DNA of 41,813 nt from Fodinibius sp050117475 (GTDB taxonomy: Bacteria; Bacteroidota; Rhodothermia; Balneolales; Balneolaceae), in assembly GCA_050117475.1 (NCBI GenBank), contig JASFMR010000020.1, forward strand, positions 1 through 41,813. The letters run 5' to 3'. Below, piece after piece: positions 26,610 through 34,761 of this stretch. The notes beneath the pieces are model-generated. The model saw nothing but the letters and a program-made list of their open reading frames with translations. It had not been told where the DNA came from and made no database searches. Every line of letters begins with the position of its first letter. Position 1 is the first letter of the stretch. The position numbers and the translations under genes are program-made.

Positions 26610-27485
26610 TTATTGTAAGTAGTATTCAAACCATTCAATCGTGGCATCAAGAACATGCTGAAAAGCCTCGGGAAATTCATCCTCCTCAAAAGGATGCGAG
26701 GTATCAAAGGTATGTCCGGAGCCGGGAATCAGCTTCAATTCTTTTTCTTCGGATGGACAATTGCGATATAGCTTTTCTGCCTCACTGTAAGGCACCCCTT
26801 CGTCCCCTTTGGAATGAATGAAGAGTGACGGCACATTCAATTCACCCACACGTTTTATGGCCATCAATCGGTCGGCATTAGCCAGTGCATCTTTGTATAC
26901 TACATCTTTTACCGGCATTATTTGGCCTGTACGCCCATTCTCAATTTCTGTTACCCCCTTTGCATTCCAGTCGGCAATCATCTCATCACTCCAGCGAGCA
27001 TTATAATCTGCCACTGCAGACCATGTGACGAGGCAAGCAATCTCGGGATATTCGGCAGCAGCTGCCACTGCGGTATGTCCCCCGCGAGAATGTCCCAGTA
27101 TTCCCATCTCATCGGTATCCAGCGAGGCTTTGTCCGTTGAAATCGTCCCATCCTTCAGTGCGGTTATAACAGTACCTACATCATCAAGGTCCTGGCTCAA
27201 CGTTTCACGGGCAAACAGATCCAGCTGGTCGAACTCCAGCATATTTTCACCAACCCCATTGAGCGAAAAATTCATTGCCAGCACCGCAAATCCGGCAGCA
27301 CTCAGCTCTGCACAAGCGTCCGGGAACGCTCCCCAGTCTTTAAATCCCTTAAAGCCGTGCAAAAAAATAATAACCGGAAACTGTTTCTCGCTATTGCCCG
27401 ACGGGACATAGAAATCATAATAAATGGGGAGTCCTTCATTTGATGGGACTAGCCCCGAGTTTTTCGTGATATTCGGGTATCTCAT
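26610..27485 (-). CDS. Alpha/beta hydrolase, dienelactone hydrolase-like
   Basis: A 291-residue serine hydrolase with no signal peptide, so cytoplasmic; esterase, lactonase or acyl-hydrolase activity is likely but the substrate is unknown. The ATG at 27485 is preferred over the in-frame TTG four codons upstream. The oxyanion-loop segment FLHGFKGFKDWG lies at about residues 41-52. The nucleophile is Ser133 in GHSRGG, the acid Asp228 in HSKGDEGVP, and the base His258 in PGSGHTFD, all in the order of the fold. It lies 182 nt after the RluB stop and directly upstream of the exported TPR gene. The short N-terminal part (TKNSGLVPSNEGLPIYYDFY) resembles the substrate-clamping strand pair of related peptidase-like hydrolases. 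Confidence 0.88.
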   Translation of the reverse strand: MRYPNITKNSGLVPSNEGLPIYYDFYVPSGNSEKQFPVIIFLHGFKGFKDWGAFPDACAELSAAGFAVLAMNFSLNGVGENMLEFDQLDLFARETLSQDLDDVGTVITALKDGTISTDKASLDTDEMGILGHSRGGHTAVAAAAEYPEIACLVTWSAVADYNARWSDEMIADWNAKGVTEIENGRTGQIMPVKDVVYKDALANADRLMAIKRVGELNVPSLFIHSKGDEGVPYSEAEKLYRNCPSEEKELKLIPGSGHTFDTSHPFEEDEFPEAFQHVLDATIEWFEYYLQ

Positions 27486-27560
27486 ACAACTTTTCAATTA
27501 TGCTGGCTCGGGCGTAAGCTCCCTGACAGCTTTAGATATCTTTTAAAAGCCCCCCGCAAT

Positions 27561-27611
27561 GTGAAATTGTCATCGCCTTTCCCGGCTGGCGGATTTGGGG
27601 CGATGATCTCA
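27561..27611. other. Imperfect long hairpin between RluB and the hydrolase gene
   Basis: TCATCGCC (27570-27577) pairs with GGCGATGA (27599-27606), and a looser GTGA/TCAC arm extends the stem outwards. The loop is 21 nt and GC-rich. It lies 57 nt after the RluB stop without a T-tract, so it may be a mRNA-processing or Rho-associated structure, a repeat unit, or nothing. Confidence 0.3.
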
Positions 27612-27667
27612 CACCATGGAGATTGTCATATTTTCGCAATGCTATAGGATTTTAAGGCCTTCTTAAA

Positions 27668-28468
27668 CTAATTCTTATTAAAATCCAGTGTATCCAGCTT
27701 CACCAGTTTTCGCAGACCATTAATCTCGCCTTCTTTCAGGTAACGCCAGCGGCCCATTTTAACATTTTTCAGCGTCAAGCCGGCATATTCAATGCGCTTC
27801 AATTTTGTCACTTCAGCTCCAAAGTATTCTACCATACGTCGGACCAAACGGTTCCGTCCCTCAAAAATCGATAGGATAAAACCGGAAGGTGTATTTGTTA
27901 AGCTGTGAGCCTTGGCCGGCCCGTCTTCCAATTCAATACCTTGCGCCAGTTCTTGCAGCTCACTTTCCTTGAGGGCAGGTTGGGTTCCCACTTCGTAAGT
28001 CTTTCTAACCTTATAGCGGGGGTGCATCAACCGGTTGGCCAAATCGCCGTCATTCGTCAATAACAACAACCCCATGGTATGGCGGTCGAGACGTCCTACC
28101 GGGTATACACGCTTACCGGTGGCGTCCGAAATCTTGTCCATCACTGTATCACGATTGCGGGGATCATCAGTGGTGGTTATGGTATCTTTGGGTTTATTTA
28201 GCAGGATGTACACAAACTTCTCAAGGCTCAGCGTCTGCCCTTCAACCTCCACCCTATCCGTACGCTGCACTTTTACTCCCAGCTGGGTAACCACCTCGTT
28301 GTTCACTTTCACCTTGCCTGCTGCAATATACTCATCGGCATCCCTACGGGAGCAAAACCCACAATGGGCAATGTACTTATTTAAACGTATTTCCTGGTCT
28401 TTACTGTAATTCTGTTCAACTTCGTGGGAAGGTTCTTTTCGCCTATTCTTCTTCCTTCGTGTTTTCAT
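27668..28468 (-). CDS. rluB: 23S rRNA pseudouridine synthase, RluB/RsuA family
   Basis: A 266-residue pseudouridine synthase that isomerises uridine in rRNA. A very basic N-terminus (MKTRRKKNRRKEP) precedes an S4 RNA-binding domain (about 26-75, IRLNKYIAHCGFCSRRDADE). The catalytic domain carries GRLDRHTMGLLLLT with the essential Asp128, the KTYEV and EGRNRLVRRM segments, and a C-terminal LKRIEYAGLTL. This order is that of the RluB/RsuA/RluE/RluF branch; RluB is the most likely member because of its pairing with ScpB, a common arrangement in many bacteria. Its start overlaps the end of scpB by 26 nt, so translation is probably coupled. Confidence 0.92.
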   Translation of the reverse strand: MKTRRKKNRRKEPSHEVEQNYSKDQEIRLNKYIAHCGFCSRRDADEYIAAGKVKVNNEVVTQLGVKVQRTDRVEVEGQTLSLEKFVYILLNKPKDTITTTDDPRNRDTVMDKISDATGKRVYPVGRLDRHTMGLLLLTNDGDLANRLMHPRYKVRKTYEVGTQPALKESELQELAQGIELEDGPAKAHSLTNTPSGFILSIFEGRNRLVRRMVEYFGAEVTKLKRIEYAGLTLKNVKMGRWRYLKEGEINGLRKLVKLDTLDFNKN

Positions 28469-29288
28469 TATCTATATCTACCTCATTAGTAAGATCAATT
28501 TCATCTTCCGATTCCTCTCTTTCGTCCTGATCATCTTCCAATAACAACTCTTCCGCAGTATATTCTTCCAAATCAGGGATTTCATCCTCATCAATCTTTT
28601 CTACAGCCTCAATCAAGGATAATGCTGTCTCAGCAGTATCTTCATCATCGACTTTCTCCTGCAACTCTTTGAGTTCAAGCTGACGGTCAAACAGGAATTG
28701 ACGGTGCTCCGCCATATCATCATCTTTCAGGATTTCTTCGATCTCCCGGGGTTTGGGCAACTCATCAATGGAATTGATGCCGAAATGTTTCAAAAAATGC
28801 TTGGTCGTTCTATAAAGGAGAGGCTTCCCGGGAGCATCAAGCCGTCCAGAAACTTCGATCAGTACTTTTTCCAGCAGCTGTCGCAAAATGTATCCCGAGT
28901 CCACCCCACGGATATCATCCACTTCCGGTTTAGTAATGGGCTGCTTGTACGCAACGATCGCCAGCGTCTCAATTGCAGACTGGGACAACTTACGGTAGGC
29001 ATTTTCATGCTGAAAAATGCTGAGCCAGGGTTCGTATCGTTTCTTTGTTGAAAAGGTATAGCCCCCGGCCACGAACTCAATTCGAAATGCGAGCCCGTTT
29101 TCCTCGTATCGTTGGTTCAGTTTTTCTATAAACGGTTCGATAGCATCCGTTTCGAGCCCCAGGTTTTCTTCCCCTTTGGCAATAATTTCGCAAATTTTCT
29201 CTTCAGAAATGGGTTCGGGACTGGCAAATATCAGCGACTCAATCACCGATGACAAACGGGTACCGTCAACAAATTGATAATCTTCCAT
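28443..29288 (-). CDS. scpB: Segregation and condensation protein B (ScpB)
   Basis: A 281-residue ScpB, the winged-helix partner of SMC and the kleisin ScpA in chromosome condensation. The N-terminal winged helix (LSSVIESLIFASPEPISEE) and the second one with the family core KLSQSAIETLAIVAYKQP, RGVDSGYILRQLLEK and RTTKHFLKHFGI are intact. The region after about residue 200 is a long, very acidic low-complexity tail (many Asp/Glu runs, such as EEYTAEELLLEDDQDEREE) that makes the protein longer than the usual 180-200 residues. scpA is not adjacent. The gene overlaps rluB by 26 nt. Confidence 0.95.
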   Translation of the reverse strand: MEDYQFVDGTRLSSVIESLIFASPEPISEEKICEIIAKGEENLGLETDAIEPFIEKLNQRYEENGLAFRIEFVAGGYTFSTKKRYEPWLSIFQHENAYRKLSQSAIETLAIVAYKQPITKPEVDDIRGVDSGYILRQLLEKVLIEVSGRLDAPGKPLLYRTTKHFLKHFGINSIDELPKPREIEEILKDDDMAEHRQFLFDRQLELKELQEKVDDEDTAETALSLIEAVEKIDEDEIPDLEEYTAEELLLEDDQDEREESEDEIDLTNEVDIDNENTKEEE

Positions 29289-29490
29289 AAGTGTACTTAT
29301 TGGTGGAATTTATATCCACATTGCCTTTCAAGCCCCCATCCAACTCACAGGACAGCTCCTATTTTCGTCGAGCCCGGGGCTGCACATTCAAAAGGACTTA
29401 AAATAACAAAAAATGTTCACTAGTGTTGTTTCTTCAGAAGTATCATTTCCTTGCCTAAACGTGGGTATCATCGCCTCTTAATAATCGAAT

Positions 29491-30441
29491 TCAATCATGT
29501 TCCTTAATGATAAAAAATCCGTCATTACCCTGGCTCTGATACAGTGGCATCAATATATAACCGTCACACCGGGCAACAATTTTACCCGCTCGATCACTGG
29601 CCAGCCATTCCCCTTTTTTAACAGGCTGAAAATTTTTAAACCCCGGACGCATCTCAAAGTCATCATTCGGTTGAATAATGTGTTGATAGACCAACTTCGT
29701 TTCAACCGGTAAATTTTGGGTATGGGATTTAAGATGCCCCCGAAACTCCTCGATTTCTGAAACGTCCTCTTTATCAATACATCCCGAGGCCTGTAGCAAT
29801 AAGAGCAGAGAGGCTGTGGTATTATATAAAGTCAATTTATTATCATGCTGCCCTCCTTCAAGCCCAAAAGAGACAAAACCCTGTTTCTGATAGTAACCCA
29901 ACGCAGTACCTCGAAGGGTTTCCTCAATACCAAAAACCATCGGCACATGTAATTTCGAAAGCAGTTCACGCTGCCTGGGTTTCGAACTTGTAATAGAAAA
30001 CATCCATCCCTCGGCCGAAAATGTATGTACATCCGCCAAAATAGTTGGATAATCATCAGGCTGCTTCAGGCCATCCAGGATTTTTAACAATTGCTTAATC
30101 TCAAACCGTTCGCTTGAATCCAGTTTGTGCCCCGGAGTGTTTCTGATTTGATCCAGGATTGCTGGAAACCAAATACGATTCATATCCTCATCCACATACC
30201 GGACGTTCTGTTCAAGGGCGTTGATGTTGGCCCTTAAACCTATCACCGTTCCCCGAAAATGGGACTGGGTACCGGTAAGCATGTCCAATACCTTAGACAC
30301 TGCCTGAACCCCCGCAGACTCATTTCCATGCATCCCGGCCATAAGAATTACAGTCGGCCCATCCGCAGCTCCTTCGAGAGCCCCGATAATGCGTTCGGAT
30401 GATTTAGACGGTTTAGCTATTGCCAGATTGCTCATCGGCAT
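29491..30441 (-). CDS. Succinylglutamate desuccinylase/aspartoacylase family metallo-deacylase
   Basis: A 316-residue zinc hydrolase of the M14-related AstE/AspA family, expected to cleave an N-acyl or gamma-glutamyl type amide. Zinc ligands are His38 and Glu41 (GMHGNE) and His139 (DVHT), with the catalytic Glu195 in GLEGGQH. The DMNRIW segment at 86-91 is the usual substrate-binding site. No signal peptide. The C-terminal beta domain ends in an IAVRCDGYILMPLY-like segment. The start overlaps the end of the upstream GCS2-CBS gene by 29 nt, so the two must be expressed together. AstE proper is unlikely because no ast genes are near. The second ATG two codons in is an equal start option. Confidence 0.88.
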   Translation of the reverse strand: MPMSNLAIAKPSKSSERIIGALEGAADGPTVILMAGMHGNESAGVQAVSKVLDMLTGTQSHFRGTVIGLRANINALEQNVRYVDEDMNRIWFPAILDQIRNTPGHKLDSSERFEIKQLLKILDGLKQPDDYPTILADVHTFSAEGWMFSITSSKPRQRELLSKLHVPMVFGIEETLRGTALGYYQKQGFVSFGLEGGQHDNKLTLYNTTASLLLLLQASGCIDKEDVSEIEEFRGHLKSHTQNLPVETKLVYQHIIQPNDDFEMRPGFKNFQPVKKGEWLASDRAGKIVARCDGYILMPLYQSQGNDGFFIIKEHD

Positions 30442-32371
30442 CGTTATTCAAATGTAAAACTTTAAGCAGCCGTGCTGCTATTTTCATGTAATTTTGTTCC
30501 GTAATAATCCCGACAAGCTTATTATTTTTTACTACCGGGAGGCAGCCGATTTTTTGACTATCCATAATTTCCATGGCCTCCATAATAGATGCTTCCGGAT
30601 GAATGGTGATAGGATTTTGAATCATGATATCTTCAACTGTCGGGGGAGTTTCCTCTTCGTTGTTGACCGATTTATTGTAGATATCAAAAAGCCCGCGCAT
30701 GGTAACTAAGCCCACCAGGTGTTTTTTGTCGTCCTCAACGGGAACATACCGAATACTTCGCCAATCAATCAAGTTAGCTACGAACTCAAGGATATCATCC
30801 TTTTGTACGGTAAACAAGTCCGTAGTCATAAATTCTTCAACTATTAGATTGGATGGTTTCCAGTGCTCAAGGTCCTCCATACGGGCTCGGCCCCATTTAT
30901 AAACGGGCTCACCCTTTTTTTGATTTTTGATCATCGCTGCCGTTATGCCGGCCAGCGTCTGTTCTTTAGATTCGTTCTCTTTCATCAAAGCAGCGTAATT
31001 ATTGAGCATCCAGAATGACAGAGTCTGGCCCGAAGTGACCCGATGTCTCACGAGATCCAGATAATCATGTATGTCGCTCTCATCTATATTCGCCTTTTGC
31101 AATCCTTCCCTGGCAATGGGAAGTAATTCTTTCGTTATCAAATCAACGGCATTCACCCGCTTGTCATCAAACCAGCGGAACTTTGTATCCAACCCCAGCT
31201 TAGATGCCGCCACAAAATTCATCCTGGCGTCATCAAAATCCATCTTACCAGGAACATCGGGATAATAGTCAGCCATTTTGTTCATCAACCCCAGCCAAAA
31301 AGCCGAATTGGCAACCTCATCGATGACCGTCGGCCCAGAAGGGAAAACCCTGTTTTCGATCCTGAGATGAGCTTTACCTTCCGTAACTCCATAACAAGGG
31401 CGATTCCAACGGTAAACAGTGCCATTGTGAACCTGGAGCGCTTTTAACGCCGGCGGTTTGCCCTCATCCAATAATTTTTCTACATCTTCAGTCACTTCCG
31501 AACTCAACATGACGCGGTATCGAGCCGTATCTTCCCGGAAAATTTCCAGTATGCTCTCATTTACCCACTCATTGCCGAATGTTACCCTGGGACTACTCTC
31601 GCGCAGATGATCGCCCACCGTTCGAGTATCTACCGATTGCTGAAACAACGCAATACGCGTTTCATTCCACAGGCGTTTTCCAAATAAAATAGGGGACCCC
31701 ACGGCTCCCGCCAAGACCGGAGCCGTTATCAACTGGGCAATATTATATTTTTCGACAAACTCATCGGGCCCAATCTGGAGGTGAACCTGGAAACCCGTGT
31801 TACACGCCTCCAGGAGTGGTGAATCGAACTTCATAAGCAACTCATCCATCCCCTGGATACGAAGCTCAAAGTTTTCACTGCGCAATTTATTTATAGCCTG
31901 GCAAAGAGCCCTGTATCGCTGTAGCGGGGTCAAATTCTTCAGGTCCACATCAACCTTACGTATTGTCGGGAGGATGCCGGTGAGTAGTATTTCGCTCCCA
32001 AGCTCCTCCGTTACTTCCCGCACCTTATCAATTTTTTCCTGAAGGTTTTTCTCCATAACCGAGAGGCAGCGCTCCTTGAATTCCAGGGGCCGTAAGTTAA
32101 TCTCCAGGTTGAATTTAGCGAACTCTGTGGTATATCCTTCCTGACCCTGCGATCGAAGTTTCTCCAGCACTTCCATCGAATGAGGCCAAGCCTTGGCCTG
32201 TTGATTTACCAAACAAAGTTCCTGCTCGGCCCCAATTCGAATTGATTCCGTATCAAACCAGTCTCCTTCCGCTAACATACGATCCAGCGCTCGAAGATCC
32301 TTCAAAACATACTTCATAAACCGCTGCACTTCTTCCTGGCTGTCAGCGAGTTTAACACGGGATTCTCCCAT
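30413..32371 (-). CDS. GCS2-type glutamate-cysteine ligase-like amide ligase fused to a CBS pair
   Basis: A 652-residue fusion. Residues ~1-500 form a GCS2-like carboxylate-amine ligase (GAEQELCLV near 47, LEINLRP near 90, HLQIGPDEF, then WNRPCYGV and RIENRVFPSGPT), using ATP to join an amino acid's carboxyl group to an amine. Residues ~511-652 hold two CBS motifs (VEEFMTTDLFTV, VEDIMIQNPITI), which usually bind adenine nucleotides and regulate a partner. The ATG at 32371 is preferred to the GTG two codons upstream: AGAGG lies five nt before it. No signal peptide. Overlaps the deacylase gene by 29 nt. It could be a true glutamate-cysteine ligase, but no glutathione synthetase is nearby, so the product is open. 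Confidence 0.87.
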   Translation of the reverse strand: MGESRVKLADSQEEVQRFMKYVLKDLRALDRMLAEGDWFDTESIRIGAEQELCLVNQQAKAWPHSMEVLEKLRSQGQEGYTTEFAKFNLEINLRPLEFKERCLSVMEKNLQEKIDKVREVTEELGSEILLTGILPTIRKVDVDLKNLTPLQRYRALCQAINKLRSENFELRIQGMDELLMKFDSPLLEACNTGFQVHLQIGPDEFVEKYNIAQLITAPVLAGAVGSPILFGKRLWNETRIALFQQSVDTRTVGDHLRESSPRVTFGNEWVNESILEIFREDTARYRVMLSSEVTEDVEKLLDEGKPPALKALQVHNGTVYRWNRPCYGVTEGKAHLRIENRVFPSGPTVIDEVANSAFWLGLMNKMADYYPDVPGKMDFDDARMNFVAASKLGLDTKFRWFDDKRVNAVDLITKELLPIAREGLQKANIDESDIHDYLDLVRHRVTSGQTLSFWMLNNYAALMKENESKEQTLAGITAAMIKNQKKGEPVYKWGRARMEDLEHWKPSNLIVEEFMTTDLFTVQKDDILEFVANLIDWRSIRYVPVEDDKKHLVGLVTMRGLFDIYNKSVNNEEETPPTVEDIMIQNPITIHPEASIMEAMEIMDSQKIGCLPVVKNNKLVGIITEQNYMKIAARLLKVLHLNNDADEQSGNS

Positions 32372-32492
32372 AGACACCTCTCAATTTTTCAAAAAGAGTT
32401 TTACAGGCTGTAATAATCGAATTTCTTTTGCAGAATGCAAGTCGCTTTCATATGTCGACTGTATCGTAAAAACTCAAATACAAATATAATAA

Positions 32493-32529
32493 AATAGGAT
32501 GGACAGATATTAAATCCGCCCATCCTATT
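32493..32529 (-). terminator. Intrinsic terminator of the repeat lipoprotein gene
   Basis: On the minus strand AATAGGATGG pairs with CCATCCTATT (10 bp, 17-nt loop), followed by TTATTATATTT. It is about 37 nt after the stop of the lipoprotein gene at 32566. Confidence 0.8.
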
Positions 32530-32565
32530 CATATGGATATTAAGCTGCAGCTGATAATTTGGCTT

Positions 32566-34563
32566 TTATTGCCAGAAAAGCACCGGATATCCGCCGTCTA
32601 CTGTTTGCCAAATGCTAACGAAATCATAGTCCGACATATTTGTTTTAGCCGCATTTCCGGTCATTTCAGCAGTAGTTAAGCCCGTATTATCACTTGTAAA
32701 GCCAGTACCGGGGCTATTTCCAGCCCCATCAGTTTGTCCTGTGCTTTCTGTATCCCAATAGCAAGACCCCATAGCGGCATTGGTATCAAAATCTCCAACT
32801 AATCCACCCATGGTAGCACCCCCGGAAGTGGAGGACGATACAATACCGGCAGCATAGGAGCCTGTCACATACGTATCGGCACGGACCGAACCAATAAGGC
32901 CGCCGATATCATCTTTCCCGGTGACTTGTCCACGGGCAAAGGAATTAATGATCTGATTATTTCCTGCACTGCCTTTTAAATTATAACCTACTAATCCTCC
33001 GATGTCATTTATTCCCGACACGTTTCCGATAGCGTAAGAATACTTTATGACTGACCAGTTCATCCCTACTAACCCACCGACATAATCAGCTATAGAACTA
33101 ACTTTGACATCAGCAAATGATTTTTCAATGGTACCATAATTATCACCGACCAACCCGCCGCAGCGACCAGCAGTACAATGAACTTCTCCCTTTACATATG
33201 AATCATGAATTTCACCGGAAGTATTAATTCCAACGAGGCCGCCTGTAAACCTGTCCCCGGTTATGTCAACATTTTCAAGTTTCACATTACGAATTGTTGC
33301 ACCGTTAAGATCCTTAAACAGCCCTATCCTACTTTCATTTCGATCAATTGTCAGATTAGATATCAGATATCCCTGCCCGTCATAGGAACCTGAAAACGCG
33401 ATAGGAAGAAATCCTTTACCAAGATTCCAATTGGTCGTTGCACTGGCGTCGATATCATTAATTTGAATATAATGGGCTTGTTGAAACTCCAAAGTACTAC
33501 CGATTTTTTGCAATTGTTCAATATTGGAAATTTTATAGGGATCGGTAACGGTCCCCTTACCTCCTGCAAAGTTATTTTCAAAGACCGCAGTGATCTCTTT
33601 TGTAGTATCGATGTTAACTGTGACCGTTGTATCGGTAGAAGAAATATCGCCCTGCCATTCTACAAAGCTCCATCCCTGAGCCGGAATGGCCTCAAGATCC
33701 ACCGCAGACTCATAAAGATATTCCGACTGATCGGGGCTTTTCGTGACACTTCCTTCTCCTGTGACGGAAATGTTCAACGCAAACGATTTCTTCTCAAAAA
33801 CGGCCGTAACTTGTACGGTGTCATCAACGGTTATCTGAGCAGGGTTGGTGCTGCCTGTAATAGCTCCCTGCCATTCCATGAATTTCCAACCTTTTGACGG
33901 ATGTGCCGTCAATTCGACGATCGTGCCAAATTTATAATCAGTCGTTTTTTGTTGTACAACCTGCTCGCTTACCGCTCCTTCCCCATCCGTTTCTACCGTT
34001 AGTGGATAATCTTTCTTTTCAAATACAGCCGTAACTGTCTTGGGGTTATCAACTGTTACCTGTACCGGGTTGTCCGTACTCTGAATGTCGCCTTTCCACT
34101 CTGCAAATTTGTATCCTTCGGCCGGATTTGCGGTCAACTCAACAACTGTTCCTGACTCATAGCCTTTAGATTTCTGCTCAACTACTTTTTCACTTACGGT
34201 TCCTTCGCCTTCGGTATTGACCGTAAGATCATACGTTTTTAATTCAAAATTCGCTGTCAGTGAATAGTTTTGATCCACAGTGAGCGATAAGGGATTGTTT
34301 GTACTTTCCACATCTCCCGACCACCCGGTAAAAACGTACTCTTCATTTGCATTTGCCTGCAGCTCAATTTCTTCCCCTTCATCATAAGTATCCCCGGCGG
34401 AAGGAGAAATAGACCCTGCGCCAGATGGCGTTACGGACACATTTACATTATAAGTCGGCGTCTTCTCTCCCTGGTTATTTGGATCAGATCCTGTGCCATT
34501 ATCACTACAAGAAATGAAGATAAAAAGGAATAGAACAGAACATACAGTTAAATACGGTCGCAT
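32566..34563 (-). CDS. Surface lipoprotein with four InlB-type B repeats and GLUG repeats
   Basis: A 665-residue lipoprotein. The signal peptide ends in lipobox FISC (Cys19), followed by a Ser/Asn/Gly-rich linker. Four tandem divergent InlB B-repeats follow at about residues 37-106, 110-182, 185-257 and 260-331, each with a GEGxVS start, a VELTA strand and a ...GWxFxEWxGDI...TAVFEKK close. From about 430 a GLUG-type beta-helix region follows, with recurring GGLVG steps (residues about 430-600) each separated by an SYAxGxVSG-like strand. The C-terminus is aromatic (DGGYPVLFWQ), and has no T9SS-type CTD. Adhesion or surface binding is inferred from such domains; no enzyme motif is seen. The repeats are degenerate at the nucleotide level, so the duplications are not recent. 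Confidence 0.85.
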   Translation of the reverse strand: MRPYLTVCSVLFLFIFISCSDNGTGSDPNNQGEKTPTYNVNVSVTPSGAGSISPSAGDTYDEGEEIELQANANEEYVFTGWSGDVESTNNPLSLTVDQNYSLTANFELKTYDLTVNTEGEGTVSEKVVEQKSKGYESGTVVELTANPAEGYKFAEWKGDIQSTDNPVQVTVDNPKTVTAVFEKKDYPLTVETDGEGAVSEQVVQQKTTDYKFGTIVELTAHPSKGWKFMEWQGAITGSTNPAQITVDDTVQVTAVFEKKSFALNISVTGEGSVTKSPDQSEYLYESAVDLEAIPAQGWSFVEWQGDISSTDTTVTVNIDTTKEITAVFENNFAGGKGTVTDPYKISNIEQLQKIGSTLEFQQAHYIQINDIDASATTNWNLGKGFLPIAFSGSYDGQGYLISNLTIDRNESRIGLFKDLNGATIRNVKLENVDITGDRFTGGLVGINTSGEIHDSYVKGEVHCTAGRCGGLVGDNYGTIEKSFADVKVSSIADYVGGLVGMNWSVIKYSYAIGNVSGINDIGGLVGYNLKGSAGNNQIINSFARGQVTGKDDIGGLIGSVRADTYVTGSYAAGIVSSSTSGGATMGGLVGDFDTNAAMGSCYWDTESTGQTDGAGNSPGTGFTSDNTGLTTAEMTGNAAKTNMSDYDFVSIWQTVDGGYPVLFWQ

Positions 34564-34761
34564 AGCAATTGTCTTTGGTTTTTGAGCTCCATCGTTACGA
34601 AGCGATCCTAATCGCTCTGTTATTAACTACGTAAAGACCGGCTAAAAACAGGTCATTTTTAATACTTAACTGCAACAAGAATGGAATACCGGATAACCAA
34701 CACAAACATGGTGAACACCAATTCTGCCTGACTACTAACCAGGGCTAAACAAAACAACCTT

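Noticed and set aside
25412..26707. TPR protein starting at the TTG at 26707
   Set aside because: It overlaps the hydrolase by about 100 nt and puts about 40 basic residues before the signal peptide; the GTG at 26590 fits better.
32566..34563. CRISPR or recent tandem DNA repeats in the lipoprotein gene
   Set aside because: Repeats are visible at protein level only; nucleotides have diverged and there is no spacer pattern.
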